DNA of 64,000 nucleotides, from positions 1 through 64,000 of the forward strand of contig CACOFQ010000007.1 of the NCBI GenBank assembly GCA_902626505.1, written 5' to 3'. The translations under genes and the position numbers were made by a program. This document shows, in pieces, positions 26,306 through 34,791 of the stretch (positions are counted from its first letter, which is position 1; each line of letters begins with the position of its first letter). The notes beneath the pieces are model-generated. The model was not told the origin of the DNA. It made no database searches and worked only from the letters and a program-made list of their open reading frames with translations. This DNA is from an uncultured Marinoscillum sp. GTDB taxonomy: Bacteria > Bacteroidota > Bacteroidia > Cytophagales > MED-G16.

Positions 26306-27610
26306 ATGCACAATATAGAAAATAATAAAATAGAATTGAAGGAATCAATTAGCCTTGTAGTAGGTAATATGATAGGGGCTGGTATTTTTATGCTTCCTGT
26401 TTCCCTTTCAGTATATGGATCAATAAGTATTTTTGGTTGGTTAATATCGGGTTTTATGGCATTGATATTAGCAAACATATTTAAAAGATTAAGCATAAAA
26501 TATCCAGGTGAAAGTGGACCATTTTATTATACTGAAAAGAGTTTTGGAGAATTTGTTGGGTTTTTTGTAATATGGGGTTATTGGATATCAATTCTTTTAG
26601 TTAATGCAAGTTTAGCAATTGCAATTACTAGTTATTCAACAATTTTTATTAGCGATCAAGAAAATACTAAATTCAGTTTACCTTTTGCAATTACAATTAT
26701 TTTTTTTATAGGTTTTTTAAATTTAAGAGGTATTAAGAAAGTTGGTAAATTTCAATTTATAACTTCAATACTTAAAGTATTACCCCTTTTGTTAACAATC
26801 TTTATAAGTTTTTTTGTTTTTGACTTATCAAATTTTACTCCAATTAATATCTCCCAAGAAACAAATTTAGAGGCAATAACAATAACAACTGCATTAACAT
26901 TTTTCGCATTTTTAGGAATAGAGTCAGCAACAATACCTGCTGACAAAATTAAAAATCCTGAAAAAAATATTCCAAAAGCAACAATAATTGGCACAACTCT
27001 AACTCTATTTATTTATTTATTTTCAAGTATTGCAATTTTTGGTATTATGAATCCAAGCGATATAGCAGTTTCAAATGCTCCCTATGCTGATGCAATTGGC
27101 ATTGTATTAGGTGATTATGGAAAAATAATAATTGCAATATTTGCAATTATTTCAGGTGTTGGATGTTTAAATGGATGGACATTGCTTCAAATTGAAATTC
27201 CAAAAAATCTTTCAGAAAAAAGACTTTTAGGTACTTTTTTTTCAGAAACTAATTCAAACGGTGTTCCATATAAAGGGGTGATTGCCTCAACAATTATTGT
27301 TTGTATTTTAATAGGAATAAATTACTCTAAGGATCTATCAAATTTATTTACTTATCTTATTTTAACCTCTACATTCTGTACATTGATTTTATATTTTTTT
27401 ATTTCATTATCAGAAATCATAATTGTTTTCCAAAAAAAGAAAAATTTTTCATCTAATTACAAATCCCTATTATCTGGAATAACCGCTTTTATATTTTCGA
27501 TTTGGATGATAGTTGGTGTGGGTTATGAATCAATTATTTCAGGAGTAATATTACTCTCATTATCTCTTCCTATTTATATTTATCAAAAAAACTATGCTAA
27601 ACATAAATAA
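26306..27610 (+). CDS. APC-family amino-acid permease
   Basis: A 434-residue transporter with 12 predicted helices. Helix 1 carries the consensus 'VVGNMIGAGIFMLPVSL', the unwound substrate-binding segment of the amino acid-polyamine-organocation superfamily, and helix 6 has 'FFAFLGIESATIPADKIKNP'. The amino-acid substrate is not clear; similar proteins carry basic or neutral amino acids, or act as antiporters. The last 17 bases overlap the start of the PLP-enzyme gene, which points to joint expression. Confidence 0.93.
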   Translation: MHNIENNKIELKESISLVVGNMIGAGIFMLPVSLSVYGSISIFGWLISGFMALILANIFKRLSIKYPGESGPFYYTEKSFGEFVGFFVIWGYWISILLVNASLAIAITSYSTIFISDQENTKFSLPFAITIIFFIGFLNLRGIKKVGKFQFITSILKVLPLLLTIFISFFVFDLSNFTPINISQETNLEAITITTALTFFAFLGIESATIPADKIKNPEKNIPKATIIGTTLTLFIYLFSSIAIFGIMNPSDIAVSNAPYADAIGIVLGDYGKIIIAIFAIISGVGCLNGWTLLQIEIPKNLSEKRLLGTFFSETNSNGVPYKGVIASTIIVCILIGINYSKDLSNLFTYLILTSTFCTLILYFFISLSEIIIVFQKKKNFSSNYKSLLSGITAFIFSIWMIVGVGYESIISGVILLSLSLPIYIYQKNYAKHK

Positions 27611-28805
27611 GATTAGGAGTCAATTTCCATCATTATCAATAAAAAATAATAATGGTGATAGTATTATTTTTTTAGATGGCCCTGGAGGAACACAAGTCCC
27701 GCAAATAGTAATTGATGGAATCTCTAATTATTATAAGCTCAGTAATGCAAATACTCACGGAGAATTTATTACCAGTATTGAAACTGATAAAGTGATGACT
27801 TCTTTAAGAAAAAAAATGGCAATTTTTTTAGGTGCAGAAAACGAAGACTGCATTTCTATTGGTCATAATATGACTACATTAAACTTTAGTTTGGCAAGAG
27901 GTCTATCAAAATTATTTAAGAGAGGAGACGAAGTAATAATAACAGATTTAGATCATGAAGCGAATAGAGGTCCTTGGATGATATTGAAAGAAAAAGGAAT
28001 TAAAATAATAAGAGTTGATTTATTGAACAATGGAAATCTCGATTATAAAGACTTTAAAAAAAAAATTAATGATAAAACAGTAATGATTGCAATGGGAATG
28101 TCTTCAAATGCTATAGGAACAGTTAATGATTTCGAATACGTAAAAAATTTAATAAACAATAAAAATATTTTATTTCTATTAGATGCAGTTCATTATGCTC
28201 CCCATTTTTCAATTGATGTAAAAAAAATTGGATGTGATTTTTTATTATGTTCATCGTATAAATTTTATGGACCTCATTTAGGATTTCTATATACTAAGTC
28301 TAATTTATTAGATAAAATAGAAACTGACAGATTAGATGTTCAAGAACAAAACGCACCATATAAAATTGAAACTGGAACATTGAATCATGCTGCATGCAAA
28401 GGTGTTGAAAAAGCTATAGATTTTATATCATATCTTGGTGAAGGAATTAGTTATAGAGAAAAGATTATAAATGCATATGAAAAAATCGGTCATCATGAAA
28501 ATCAACTTGCAACAAAACTTTATTCATCTTTAAATAATTTTAAAAAGATAAATGTTATAGGCCCAGATTTCTCTAAAAAAAGAAGTCCAACTGTTTCATT
28601 TATTCATAATAGATTAAAAGCAAATAAAATTTGCAGAATATTAGCTGAAAAAAATATATGTGCGTGGGATGGTCATTTCTATGCAAAAAAAGCAATTGAA
28701 AAATTAAAATTGGATAAAGTTGGTGGTGTTACAAGGTTAGGAATATCATGTTATAACTCTATTGAAGAAATAGACAAAACAATTGAAGTTATATCAACAA
28801 TTTAA
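27594..28805 (+). CDS. Class V aminotransferase, cysteine desulfurase-like (VC1184 subfamily)
   Basis: A 403-residue PLP enzyme. The opening 'FLDGPGGTQVPQ' and 'NANTHGEF' blocks match the VC1184-type cysteine desulfurase-like subfamily. The PLP Lys lies in 'CSSYKFYGPHLG' near residue 227, with the cofactor-binding Asp in 'LLDAVHYAPH'. It may remove sulfur or selenium from cysteine-like substrates, but no Fe-S assembly genes flank it, so an amino-acid catabolic role coupled to the overlapping permease is also possible. It ends tail to tail with the Nudix gene, sharing 4 bases. Confidence 0.88.
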   Translation: MLNINKIRSQFPSLSIKNNNGDSIIFLDGPGGTQVPQIVIDGISNYYKLSNANTHGEFITSIETDKVMTSLRKKMAIFLGAENEDCISIGHNMTTLNFSLARGLSKLFKRGDEVIITDLDHEANRGPWMILKEKGIKIIRVDLLNNGNLDYKDFKKKINDKTVMIAMGMSSNAIGTVNDFEYVKNLINNKNILFLLDAVHYAPHFSIDVKKIGCDFLLCSSYKFYGPHLGFLYTKSNLLDKIETDRLDVQEQNAPYKIETGTLNHAACKGVEKAIDFISYLGEGISYREKIINAYEKIGHHENQLATKLYSSLNNFKKINVIGPDFSKKRSPTVSFIHNRLKANKICRILAEKNICAWDGHFYAKKAIEKLKLDKVGGVTRLGISCYNSIEEIDKTIEVISTI

Positions 28806-29479
28806 GTTAATAATTTAAAATAATTTTTCATTAAATAGTTTAAAGTTTTGTATGAATTCAAAAGAATATCATCAACAGAAGATTTTTTCATCCATTCTAC
28901 TTTCTCTATTTTTTCTTTTTTCTGTGGTTTCATTTTAGAATCATCAATACTCTCCATCATATACCAAGTTGTTTTCTTTAAAATAAATTTTTTATTTTTT
29001 GTATAAGTATGCCATGTGGATAGGATTTTTTTTCCACATGATACCTTTACTTTAGTTTCTTCCTCAACCTCCCTTTTAGCACACTGTTTTATAGTTTCCC
29101 CTTTATCTAATTTTCCTTTTGGTAAATCCCATTTTTTCATTCTATATATAAATAAAATTTCTTTTTTATTATTATTTACAACTCCACCACCTGCTTTGAT
29201 TATTTTAAACATTTTCTTTAATTCTTTTATGTCATTATCGAGATTTTTTAAGGTTAAGGTTATAGAATAAATTTTTTTGAATTTGTACCTAGTCATTTTC
29301 TTCAAAAGATTAACAATTGTATCTAAAGAAGCATCGTATATTAAAACTCTTGAATATAACTTTTTTGGAACAATGCCAGAGGATCCATCTACATATGTAT
29401 CAAAATTTTCTTTCTTTAATTTTAAATTGTTTAAGTGTTTAAACTTTATAGGAATATCATTAACAAAAATTGTGTTCAT
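28802..29479 (-). CDS. Nudix hydrolase with N-terminal extension
   Basis: A 225-residue protein. The Nudix box G-x5-E-x7-R-E-U-x-E-E is intact at about residues 122-141 ('GKLDKGETIKQ' then 'REVEEE'), so it should hydrolyse a nucleoside diphosphate linked to another moiety. About 95 residues precede the domain, with no motif I recognise; the extension makes it longer than simple MutT proteins but is seen in Bacteroidota members. The substrate is unknown. It diverges from pyrE across 54 bases. Confidence 0.9.
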   Translation of the reverse strand: MNTIFVNDIPIKFKHLNNLKLKKENFDTYVDGSSGIVPKKLYSRVLIYDASLDTIVNLLKKMTRYKFKKIYSITLTLKNLDNDIKELKKMFKIIKAGGGVVNNNKKEILFIYRMKKWDLPKGKLDKGETIKQCAKREVEEETKVKVSCGKKILSTWHTYTKNKKFILKKTTWYMMESIDDSKMKPQKKEKIEKVEWMKKSSVDDILLNSYKTLNYLMKNYFKLLT

Positions 29480-29518
29480 ATTAATTTAAATTCAATAATT
29501 ATATATTAAAATTAATCT

Positions 29519-29526
29519 TACTTTTG
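29519..29526 (+). promoter_or_regulatory. Candidate -7 element upstream of pyrE
   Basis: TACTTTTG matches the Bacteroidota sigma-A -7 consensus TAnnTTTG exactly and lies 7 bases before the pyrE start. No TTG is present at the expected -33 spacing, and the region is AT-rich, so support is modest. Confidence 0.35.
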
Positions 29527-29533
29527 TTAAAAT

Positions 29534-30157
29534 ATGAAATCTCTAGAATTATTAAATGATTTAATAGGTATCAATTCTATAAAAATTGATGTAAATAATC
29601 CCTTTACTTGGGCTTCAGGATGGAAATCTCCAATTTACTTTGACAATAGAGTTTCATTATCATACCCACACATTAGAAAAAATATAACAAATAGACTGAT
29701 TGATATTATAGATAATAGATATAATAGTGTAAATACAATAGCGGGAGTAGCTACTGCTGGAATTCCTCAAGGTGCTTTAATTTCTGAGAAACTAAATCTT
29801 CCATTTGCCTATGTAAGATCTAAACCAAAGTCTCATGGAATGAAAAATTTAATTGAGGGGAAAATCGAAAAGGGGAAAAAAGTAATATTGATTGAGGATT
29901 TAATTTCAACAGGTGGAAGTTCAATTAAAGCAGTAGAAGCAATAAGAAATAATAATTCTGAAGTTATTGCTGTATTGTCAATATTTAATTATGGTTTTGA
30001 TTTATCGATAAATAATTTTATAGAAATCAATTGTCATACTGAAAGCATATTCACTTACAGTGACTTACTAGAAGTTGCATTAGCTAACAGACATATTAGC
30101 GAAAAAGAACTTATTAAATTGAAATCTTGGAGAGAAAATCCTGAAAAATGGTCTTAA
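29534..30157 (+). CDS. pyrE: Orotate phosphoribosyltransferase
   Basis: A 207-residue enzyme that adds the ribose phosphate of PRPP to orotate, giving orotidine 5'-phosphate in pyrimidine synthesis. The PRPP-binding motif is 'VILIEDLISTGGSS' near residue 117, and the N-terminal 'FTWASGWKSPIYFDNR' block binds orotate. Length is normal. No other pyrimidine gene adjoins it. Its 3' end converges with the cold-shock gene 7 bases away. Confidence 0.96.
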   Translation: MKSLELLNDLIGINSIKIDVNNPFTWASGWKSPIYFDNRVSLSYPHIRKNITNRLIDIIDNRYNSVNTIAGVATAGIPQGALISEKLNLPFAYVRSKPKSHGMKNLIEGKIEKGKKVILIEDLISTGGSSIKAVEAIRNNNSEVIAVLSIFNYGFDLSINNFIEINCHTESIFTYSDLLEVALANRHISEKELIKLKSWRENPEKWS

Positions 30158-30179
30158 ATATCAGTTAAGATATTTTTTT
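30156..30179 (+). terminator. Weak hairpin at the end of pyrE
   Basis: AAATATC and GATATTT form a 7-bp AT-rich stem around a 6-base loop, overlapping the pyrE stop codon and followed by seven T. It could end pyrE transcription, but it also lies in the coding end of the convergent cold-shock gene. Confidence 0.4.
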
Positions 30180-30359
30180 AACATTTCCAGCAATTTTTCC
30201 TTTTTTACCATCGACTAGTTCAAATTCTACTGAATCACCTTCATTAATTTGATCAATTAATCCAGTTGAATGAACAAAATGTTCAGTTTCATTACCATCT
30301 TCAATAATAAAACCGTAACCTTTAGATATATTAAAAAATTTTACTTTACCTGTACTCAT
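30165..30359 (-). CDS. Cold-shock domain protein
   Basis: A 64-residue CspA-type protein made of one cold-shock domain that binds single-stranded RNA or DNA. The RNP1-like motif 'KGYGFI' (residues 13-18) and RNP2-like 'HFVHST' (residues 27-32) are visible, although RNP2 starts with His rather than the usual Val or Ile. It would act as an RNA chaperone. It is a single gene with 53 bases upstream before the LysM gene. Confidence 0.93.
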   Translation of the reverse strand: MSTGKVKFFNISKGYGFIIEDGNETEHFVHSTGLIDQINEGDSVEFELVDGKKGKIAGNVKKIS

Positions 30360-30412
30360 AATATTTAAAATTAGAGCGCAATATATCTTATAATTATTAT
30401 AATAAAGAATTA

Positions 30413-30952
30413 TTACTTTATTTCTTTATCAACATAAGTTAATTCTACAGGAATAATTAAATCCTTTGCGTTTAATTTATCATAAGCAATCCTTGATAAT
30501 CTTATATCAATCTTATCATTTATTCCTGTATTAGGAAGTTTACCAATAACTCTGACTATAACCATGCTCTCATTCATTTGGTTTTTAACAAAAATTATAG
30601 TTCCTATTGGAGCAGATTTATGTAATGCTAGATATTTATCAGAATCATCTAATCCATCAATTGATGATGCAAATCCTTCAATTGAATTAGTAGACATTTC
30701 CTCTAGATTTTCTTTAGCTTCAGGTTTTACACCTTTTTCATAAATTATTTTTTGTCCAATTGATAGGGAATTATTAGATAAATTATTCCATTCCTTTAGT
30801 TCTTCAATAGTCACATCAAATTTTTTTGATAGAGAATATAAGGTTTCTCCTTTCTTAACTATATAAGATTTTTCAGACTGAGAAAAAATATTGTTAAATG
30901 AAAATAAAACTAATAATAGAGCAAATTTTAATAACTTTATATAAGTATTCAT
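30413..30952 (-). CDS. LysM and double-psi barrel-like cell-wall protein
   Basis: A 179-residue exported protein. After a signal peptide (ending near 'NIFSQ', residue 25) comes a LysM domain, 'YIVKKGETLYSLSKKFDVT' to 'GQKIIY' (about residues 30-71), which binds peptidoglycan. The C-terminal part ('LHKSAPIGTIIFVKN', 'VIVRVIGKLP') resembles the RlpA-like double-psi barrel. In Bacteroidota such proteins occur widely, with roles in wall remodelling assumed rather than proven. The gene diverges from nfeD with 17 bases between start codons. Confidence 0.85.
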   Translation of the reverse strand: MNTYIKLLKFALLLVLFSFNNIFSQSEKSYIVKKGETLYSLSKKFDVTIEELKEWNNLSNNSLSIGQKIIYEKGVKPEAKENLEEMSTNSIEGFASSIDGLDDSDKYLALHKSAPIGTIIFVKNQMNESMVIVRVIGKLPNTGINDKIDIRLSRIAYDKLNAKDLIIPVELTYVDKEIK

Positions 30953-30969
30953 AAATTAAAAAAAATGAT

Positions 30970-32307
30970 ATGTACTCAAATATATTGAAGGTTTTTGTAT
31001 TATTTATTTTCCCTCTGTTTAATATTATAGCTGATAATGACGAGAAAAAAATTCTATTAGGAAAAATTGATGATAATATTGATCCTAGAACAAATAGATA
31101 CTCAAAATTATTATTAGATGAGGCATCTAAAGATGAATATGATATTGTAGTTATTGAAATGGATACTTATGGCGGAGCTGTAAATGATGCTGATGATATT
31201 AGAACAAGAATTTTAGATTTTGAAAAACCAATATACGTATGGATAAATAAAGATGCAGCATCAGCTGGAGCATTAATTTCAATTGCTTGTGATAGTATAT
31301 ATATGAGCAGTGGAGCAAGTATTGGCGCGGCAACTGTTGTAACCGGGGATGGTGCTCAAGCTCCAGATAAATATCAGTCATATATGAGATCCATTATGAG
31401 ATCAACAGCTGAAGCAAAAGGTAGAGATCCAAAAATAGCAGAAGCAATGGTTGATGAAGATATATCTGTAGATAGTATTTCAATGGAAGGTAAAGTGATT
31501 ACTTTCTCTACTAAAGAAGCAATGAAATTTGGGTTTTGCGATGCTGAACTTAATTCTGTTGAAGAAATTCTTGAAAGACAAGGAATTGAAAAATTTGATA
31601 TAGTACCATTTGAACTTGGACCTGCAGAGGGTATTATATCTTTTTTTCTAAATCCAATTGTAAGTAGTATTTTAATTTTATTGATTCTTGGAGGTTTATA
31701 TTTTGAATTACAAACACCTGGGATAGGGTTTCCAATTATTGCTTCCATTACCGCTCTAATTTTATATCTAGTACCCTACTATTTGAATGGAGTAGCTGAA
31801 AATTGGGAAATTATCTTATTTTTTGCAGGTGTTATCTTAATAGTAATTGAAGTGTTTATTATACCAGGTTTTGGTGTTTTTGGAGTATTAGGTCTTTTTA
31901 CATCTATTGGATCACTTATTTTAATAATGTTAAACAATGATATGTTTGATTTTACTTTTGTCTTATCTAAAGATTTAGTTAGTTCAAGTTTATCTGTTTT
32001 AATCTCTGTTCTAAGTTTTCTTCTATTAATAATTTTTGGAGGAGTTAAGATTACTGATACTAAAGCTTTTAAAAGAATAGCTTTAGAAGAAACTCAAGAT
32101 ACAAGTAAAGGATTTATCTCTCAAAAATATTCTAATGATTTAGTGGGAAAAAAGGGGAAATCATTTTCTGTACTTAGGCCGAGTGGCAAAATTATTTTAA
32201 GTGATAAGGTATATGATGCCTCAACATCAGGTGAATTTATTGAAAAAAATAAAAATATTATAGTTATAAATAATGAGGGTTCATCTTTAAAAGTAAAAGA
32301 AGTATAG
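30970..32307 (+). CDS. NfeD-family membrane serine protease (ClpP-like)
   Basis: A 445-residue long-form NfeD. An N-terminal signal or anchor (residues 1-20) leads to a ClpP/SppA-like protease domain whose nucleophile is probably Ser98 in 'DAASAGALIS'. Four or five hydrophobic helices follow (residues about 220-360), and a C-terminal OB-fold NfeD domain ('GKKGKSFSVLRPSGKI') closes the protein. Long NfeD proteases usually pair with a stomatin-like protein, which they cut; no stomatin gene is adjacent here. The stop is followed at once by the kdsB start, with no gap. Confidence 0.88.
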   Translation: MYSNILKVFVLFIFPLFNIIADNDEKKILLGKIDDNIDPRTNRYSKLLLDEASKDEYDIVVIEMDTYGGAVNDADDIRTRILDFEKPIYVWINKDAASAGALISIACDSIYMSSGASIGAATVVTGDGAQAPDKYQSYMRSIMRSTAEAKGRDPKIAEAMVDEDISVDSISMEGKVITFSTKEAMKFGFCDAELNSVEEILERQGIEKFDIVPFELGPAEGIISFFLNPIVSSILILLILGGLYFELQTPGIGFPIIASITALILYLVPYYLNGVAENWEIILFFAGVILIVIEVFIIPGFGVFGVLGLFTSIGSLILIMLNNDMFDFTFVLSKDLVSSSLSVLISVLSFLLLIIFGGVKITDTKAFKRIALEETQDTSKGFISQKYSNDLVGKKGKSFSVLRPSGKIILSDKVYDASTSGEFIEKNKNIIVINNEGSSLKVKEV

Positions 32308-33018
32308 ATGAGAATTATCGGTATTATTCCAGCAAGAATGGAGTCTTCAAGACTTCCAGGAAAACCTTTAATTAAAATCGATGGAAAAACTATGATTCAA
32401 AGAGTTTATGAATCAGTAGATAAATCTATGTTATTTGATAAAGTCATAGTTGCCACACCAGACATGGAGATATATCATCATGTAGAAGTCTTTGGAGATG
32501 TAGTTCTTACATCTAATAATCCTTTAAATGGTACAGAAAGAGTTTTTGAGGCTTATCAAAAATTAGATAAAAAGTTTGATTTTATTGTTAATATACAAGG
32601 AGACGAACCTTTTATAAAAAAAGAACAATTAACTGATATTATATCTATTTGTAATGAACCAAATAAAATATGTACACTAGTCAAAAAAGAGAAATATTCT
32701 AATAATTTAGAGCGTGAATCAATTATGAAAGTAGTTATTAATTCTAATAACGAAGCCATGTATTTTTCTAGATCATTAATACCCTATCAGTCTGTTAAAA
32801 AAAATTATTTAAAACATATATGTATCTATGCTTATGATCCTACAACTCTAAAAAAAATTATTTCTTTACCTCCCTCAAGTTTAGAAAAATATGAATCTTT
32901 AGAACAACTAAGATGGCTTGAAAATGGATTTAAGATTAATGTAAAAATCACAAATTATGATAGTTTTAGTATAGATACAAAAGAAGATCTTATCTTAGCC
33001 GAAAATTACTTAAACTAA
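32308..33018 (+). CDS. kdsB: 3-deoxy-manno-octulosonate cytidylyltransferase
   Basis: A 236-residue enzyme that couples CMP to Kdo, the step before Kdo is added to lipid A. The N-terminal 'IIPARMESSRLPGKPL' loop binds CTP; 'NIQGDEPFI' near residue 97 holds the metal-binding Asp and the signature of the family. It indicates that this organism makes Kdo-containing lipopolysaccharide. It is placed between two ClpP-fold membrane protease genes on the same strand, 12 bases before sppA. Confidence 0.96.
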   Translation: MRIIGIIPARMESSRLPGKPLIKIDGKTMIQRVYESVDKSMLFDKVIVATPDMEIYHHVEVFGDVVLTSNNPLNGTERVFEAYQKLDKKFDFIVNIQGDEPFIKKEQLTDIISICNEPNKICTLVKKEKYSNNLERESIMKVVINSNNEAMYFSRSLIPYQSVKKNYLKHICIYAYDPTTLKKIISLPPSSLEKYESLEQLRWLENGFKINVKITNYDSFSIDTKEDLILAENYLN

Positions 33019-33030
33019 AAAATAAGATTT

Positions 33031-34791
33031 ATGAACTTTCTTAAGGATATATTTTTAGGAGCAATAAAAGGAATTCTCTCTCTTGGAATAGCTTTAATAA
33101 TGTTATTAATTTTCTTAAGTGTTTTAGGAGCATTATTTTCTCCAGACACAGAAGAAGAGGTAGTTGTATCAGAAAATAGTCTATTGTATATTGATAATTT
33201 AAGTTTAATAGGAGATAGAGATACTAAAGCTGACGAATTAAATTTTGATTTTGAAATTCCTCTACCTTTACCATTAATTGATAATAGTCAAACTGAAAAA
33301 ATAAGCCTATTAACATTCAAAAATATTATCAAGAAAGCTTCAGAAGATAATAAAATAAAAGGAATATATCTTAATGTAGAAAATGTAGGTATTAGTTTTA
33401 ATAAAGCTGAAAAGGTTAGAGATATTCTTGAAGAATTTAAAAAATCAAAGCCGATATATTCATTCGCTGATTTACATACTAAAGGTGCTTATTTTATTTC
33501 CTCTGTTTCAGATTTTATGGCTATTTCTCCTCCTGGTTTTATATCAGTAAGTGGATTCGGCATAAGTGAATTTTTTTATAAAAATATGTTAGATGAATTA
33601 GGAATAAAGATAAATCTTTTTAGAGTTGGTGAGTATAAAGGTGCAGCTGAAACGTATGTAAGAACTGATTTTAGTAAAGAAAATGAAGAACAATATCTAA
33701 ACCTATTAGATTATAGAATGTCAAACTATCTTAATAAAATTTCAAAATCTAGATCAATAGAAAAGGATAAGCTTCTCAGTATTATTGATGATTTTGAAAC
33801 TGAGCTTCCTAAAGATGCATTAACTAATAAATTAATTGATAGTTTAATCTATGAAGATGAAATGTCTAACTATCTAAAAAATAAGGTTGATAGTTCATTT
33901 AAAAAGATCTCTCTACTTAAATACAGAAAGACGATTAAAAATGATAAATACAATAGAAATAAAATAGCCATATTGTATGCAATCGGAAATATTTTACCCG
34001 GATCAGGAGATGAAGGCATTTACTCAGAATCTATAATTAAAGAAATCAAAAAAATTAAGAAAAATAAAAATATTAAGTCAGTTGTACTTTATGTTAATTC
34101 TGGTGGAGGAAGTGCATTTGCTTCAGACCTAATTGCTAGAGAACTTAAATTATTAAATGATGAAAAACCATTAATCGCTTATATGTCAGATGTATGTGCA
34201 TCAGGAGGATACTATATTTCAATGCCAGCTGATACATTAATAGCTTCAAGTGGTTCAATAGTAGGATCTATAGGTGTATTTGGTTTATTTCCTGAAATAT
34301 CAGGCCTACTTAATGACAAACTTAAAATAACAACTGATAAGATAAGAACTAATAAAAATATTGGAGAAATTGATCCATTTAAGCCATTGGAAGAGGACGA
34401 AAAAAAATTATTTCAAAGAGGTATTAATCAAATTTATTCTGACTTTTTATCAATAGTTGCAGAAGGAAGATCAATGACTACAGAAGAAGTTGATAAGCTA
34501 GCTAGAGGAAAAGTATATTATGGGAATGAAGGAAAAGAATTAAATCTCATCGATATCGTTGGTGAATTTAATGATGCAATTAAATTAGCTGCTGAATTTG
34601 CAGATATTGAAAAATATCAGATTATTGAATACCCTAAACAAAAAACTGAAATTGAAAGAATAATTTCTTCTCTCCAACAAACTAAAAGTATAATTGATCC
34701 ATTTATAAAAAGTAATTGGATACTTGAAAGTATAATTAAAAATGATTTTTACGATCCTTTTCAAATGAGATTAGAATACAGAATTGATTAA
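33031..34791 (+). CDS. sppA: Signal peptide peptidase SppA, 67K type
   Basis: A 586-residue inner-membrane protease with one N-terminal helix (about residues 15-37) and two tandem S49 domains. The catalytic dyad of this type is present: Lys203 in 'GEYKGAAE' of the first domain and Ser391 in 'DVCASGGYY' of the second. It degrades signal peptides left in the membrane. It is the third gene of the nfeD-kdsB-sppA run. Its 3' end overlaps the convergent binding-protein gene by 4 bases. Confidence 0.95.
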   Translation: MNFLKDIFLGAIKGILSLGIALIMLLIFLSVLGALFSPDTEEEVVVSENSLLYIDNLSLIGDRDTKADELNFDFEIPLPLPLIDNSQTEKISLLTFKNIIKKASEDNKIKGIYLNVENVGISFNKAEKVRDILEEFKKSKPIYSFADLHTKGAYFISSVSDFMAISPPGFISVSGFGISEFFYKNMLDELGIKINLFRVGEYKGAAETYVRTDFSKENEEQYLNLLDYRMSNYLNKISKSRSIEKDKLLSIIDDFETELPKDALTNKLIDSLIYEDEMSNYLKNKVDSSFKKISLLKYRKTIKNDKYNRNKIAILYAIGNILPGSGDEGIYSESIIKEIKKIKKNKNIKSVVLYVNSGGGSAFASDLIARELKLLNDEKPLIAYMSDVCASGGYYISMPADTLIASSGSIVGSIGVFGLFPEISGLLNDKLKITTDKIRTNKNIGEIDPFKPLEEDEKKLFQRGINQIYSDFLSIVAEGRSMTTEEVDKLARGKVYYGNEGKELNLIDIVGEFNDAIKLAAEFADIEKYQIIEYPKQKTEIERIISSLQQTKSIIDPFIKSNWILESIIKNDFYDPFQMRLEYRID

